Assembly: GCA_023391775.1 (NCBI GenBank)
Contig: JAEWAG010000393.1
Span: 1-13,047, forward strand
DNA length: 13,047 bases
DNA from: Pseudomonadota bacterium
GTDB taxonomy: Bacteria; Pseudomonadota; Gammaproteobacteria; Xanthomonadales; Xanthomonadaceae
Direction: 5' to 3'
The notes under the pieces are model-generated. The model had not been told where the DNA came from, did no database searches, and saw only the letters and a program-made list of their open reading frames with translations. A program made the position numbers and the translations under genes. Positions 12,280 to 13,047 of the stretch are shown here, in pieces. The stretch's first letter is position 1. Each line of letters begins with the position of its first letter.

Positions 12280-13047
12280 TCACCCGCCGCGCTGCAGGTA
12301 CGCCGCCGCCTCCCTGCCGTAGGCCTCGTACCCCGGTGCCAGGTGCGGCACCAGCAACCGCACCCAGGCGCGGCTGACCCGCCGGGTTTCGGCCGGGCAA
12401 CGCTGGGCACGCGAGGCGGTCAGGTCGCCGTTTCGCAGCATGTCGGCGAACCCTTCCGGGTCGGTCCCGTAGACCAGGCACTGCAGGTTGAAGTAGCGCT
12501 GTTCGCCCAGTGCATGCTCGTCCGCGTAGGCGTCCAGGCTATAGGCACCGGTGCTGCGCGAGAGCATCCAGTTGGCGGCCAGGCGCAGGTTGCCGGTCAC
12601 TTCCTCCGGGCTTTCATCCAGCGCGGCGAACCGCAGCATCAGGATCGCCGCAAGCTGGTCCACCGCATCCTCCTGGCGCCCGGTCACCGGCAGGTCCAGC
12701 AGGTGCACCAGGGCGTGGCCGGTCTCGTGCAGCAGGATGAAACGCACGTTGGCCAGCACGTAGCGGAGCGGATGCCCCTCGCCCAGGCCGAGCATCTCCT
12801 GGTGCTCCACGCCGCGCTCGTAGAGCGTACGCAGGGTCTCGTAGCACAGCACCACCTGCGCCTCGCCCGGGCGGTAGAACGCGCCGAACTCGCCGCACTC
12901 GGCGGTCACGTAGTCCAGTGGCCGTGGCAGCGCGAACATGCCGTCGATGGCCTGGATCTCCGGCAGGCGCCGCAGCAGGTCCGCATCACGCACGCGCTGG
13001 TGGATCGACTGCAGCTCCGGCGATACCGGCTCCCGGTAGTGGTAGCC
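12280..13047 (-). CDS. DUF4344 putative zinc metallopeptidase (5' end beyond the window)
   Basis: The frame is open from the stop at 12280 to the right edge, giving 255 visible residues; the N-terminus and any signal peptide lie outside. It matches the DUF4344 family: an early GYHYREPVSPELQSIHQRV stretch at the edge, LPRPLDYVTAECGEFGAFYRP, VVLCYE, then the zinc motif HETGH (visible residues 107-111; two His ligands and catalytic Glu108) and GRQEDAVDQLA, whose Glu126 is the likely third ligand. Cys in AECGE and VLCYE may form a disulphide, which would fit an exported protein. Substrate is unknown. A GTG at 12993 could be read as a start, but homologous-looking sequence continues upstream of it, so the gene is treated as cut by the window. 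Confidence 0.88.
   Translation of the reverse strand, partial: GYHYREPVSPELQSIHQRVRDADLLRRLPEIQAIDGMFALPRPLDYVTAECGEFGAFYRPGEAQVVLCYETLRTLYERGVEHQEMLGLGEGHPLRYVLANVRFILLHETGHALVHLLDLPVTGRQEDAVDQLAAILMLRFAALDESPEEVTGNLRLAANWMLSRSTGAYSLDAYADEHALGEQRYFNLQCLVYGTDPEGFADMLRNGDLTASRAQRCPAETRRVSRAWVRLLVPHLAPGYEAYGREAAAYLQRGG

Noticed and set aside
10832..12322. A 496-codon plus-strand frame overlapping the SDR gene
   Set aside because: It is a different phase of the SDR gene, with a frame-shifted, low-complexity product.
12280..12993. GTG at 12993 as the start of the DUF4344 gene
   Set aside because: The same frame is open to the edge and carries family-like residues upstream (EPVSPELQSIHQR), so the gene most likely starts outside the window.
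1..13047. Mobile elements, CRISPR arrays, tRNA or rRNA genes
   Set aside because: No transposase or integrase motifs, no regularly spaced repeats, no tRNA-like cloverleaf with a CCA-type end and no rRNA core sequence were recognised by eye. Short RNAs could be missed without a covariance search.

Overview
The window is very GC-rich (about 70% by eye), and the genuine reading frames put G or C in nearly every third codon position. It carries a TonB-like Pro/Gln-rich anchor protein, a secreted family-5 glycosidase, a DUF6151 protein, a DUF4344 metallopeptidase and a NemA-type reductase. This content suggests a gammaproteobacterium of the Xanthomonadaceae/Lysobacteraceae (Stenotrophomonas, Pseudoxanthomonas, Lysobacter or Luteimonas type). 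That placement is inference from gene content and codon use. I see no tRNA, rRNA, CRISPR, insertion sequence or prophage gene, and no gene-free stretch longer than about 300 bases.

Layout. (1) 1-1891, all minus strand: a TonB/TolA-like protein cut by the left edge, a secreted GH5 glycosidase, and a small one-helix membrane protein. (2) 2018-3079, plus: a ROK-type sugar kinase-like protein whose motifs run in circularly permuted order. (3) 6073 down to 3116, minus: five close-packed genes, namely a GntA-family heme N-hydroxylase, a DUF1989 (urea carboxylase-associated) protein, a DUF6151/GFA-like zinc protein, a lipoprotein and a small helix-hairpin-helix protein. Three of the four junctions overlap (ATGA, ATGA, 19 nt). 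(4) 6336-7130, plus: a secreted alpha/beta hydrolase of the salicylate/methyl-esterase type. (5) 7180-8831: a divergent pair, a CGNR zinc-finger regulator (minus) and a secreted epoxide-hydrolase-type alpha/beta hydrolase (plus), separated by a compact bidirectional promoter with four GGTTACACC-type half-sites. (6) 10823 down to 8880, minus: a metallo-beta-lactamase-like protein followed by a NemA/Old Yellow Enzyme reductase. (7) 11106-12113, plus: a short-chain dehydrogenase with a C-terminal membrane anchor. (8) 12280 to the right edge, minus: a DUF4344 metallopeptidase, incomplete.

How the genes may work together. The right half looks like a detoxification/small-molecule modification neighbourhood: two secreted hydrolases, an ene-reductase, an SDR and an MBL-fold protein. 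The CGNR protein probably controls its divergent hydrolase and itself. The left-centre operon pairs a heme enzyme family known to N-hydroxylate guanidino groups with a DUF1989 protein, a family that includes carboxyguanidine deiminase subunits. This suggests chemistry on a guanidino compound outside any guanitoxin cluster. The most interesting items are this pair, the permuted ROK protein and the symmetric CGNR operator/promoter.
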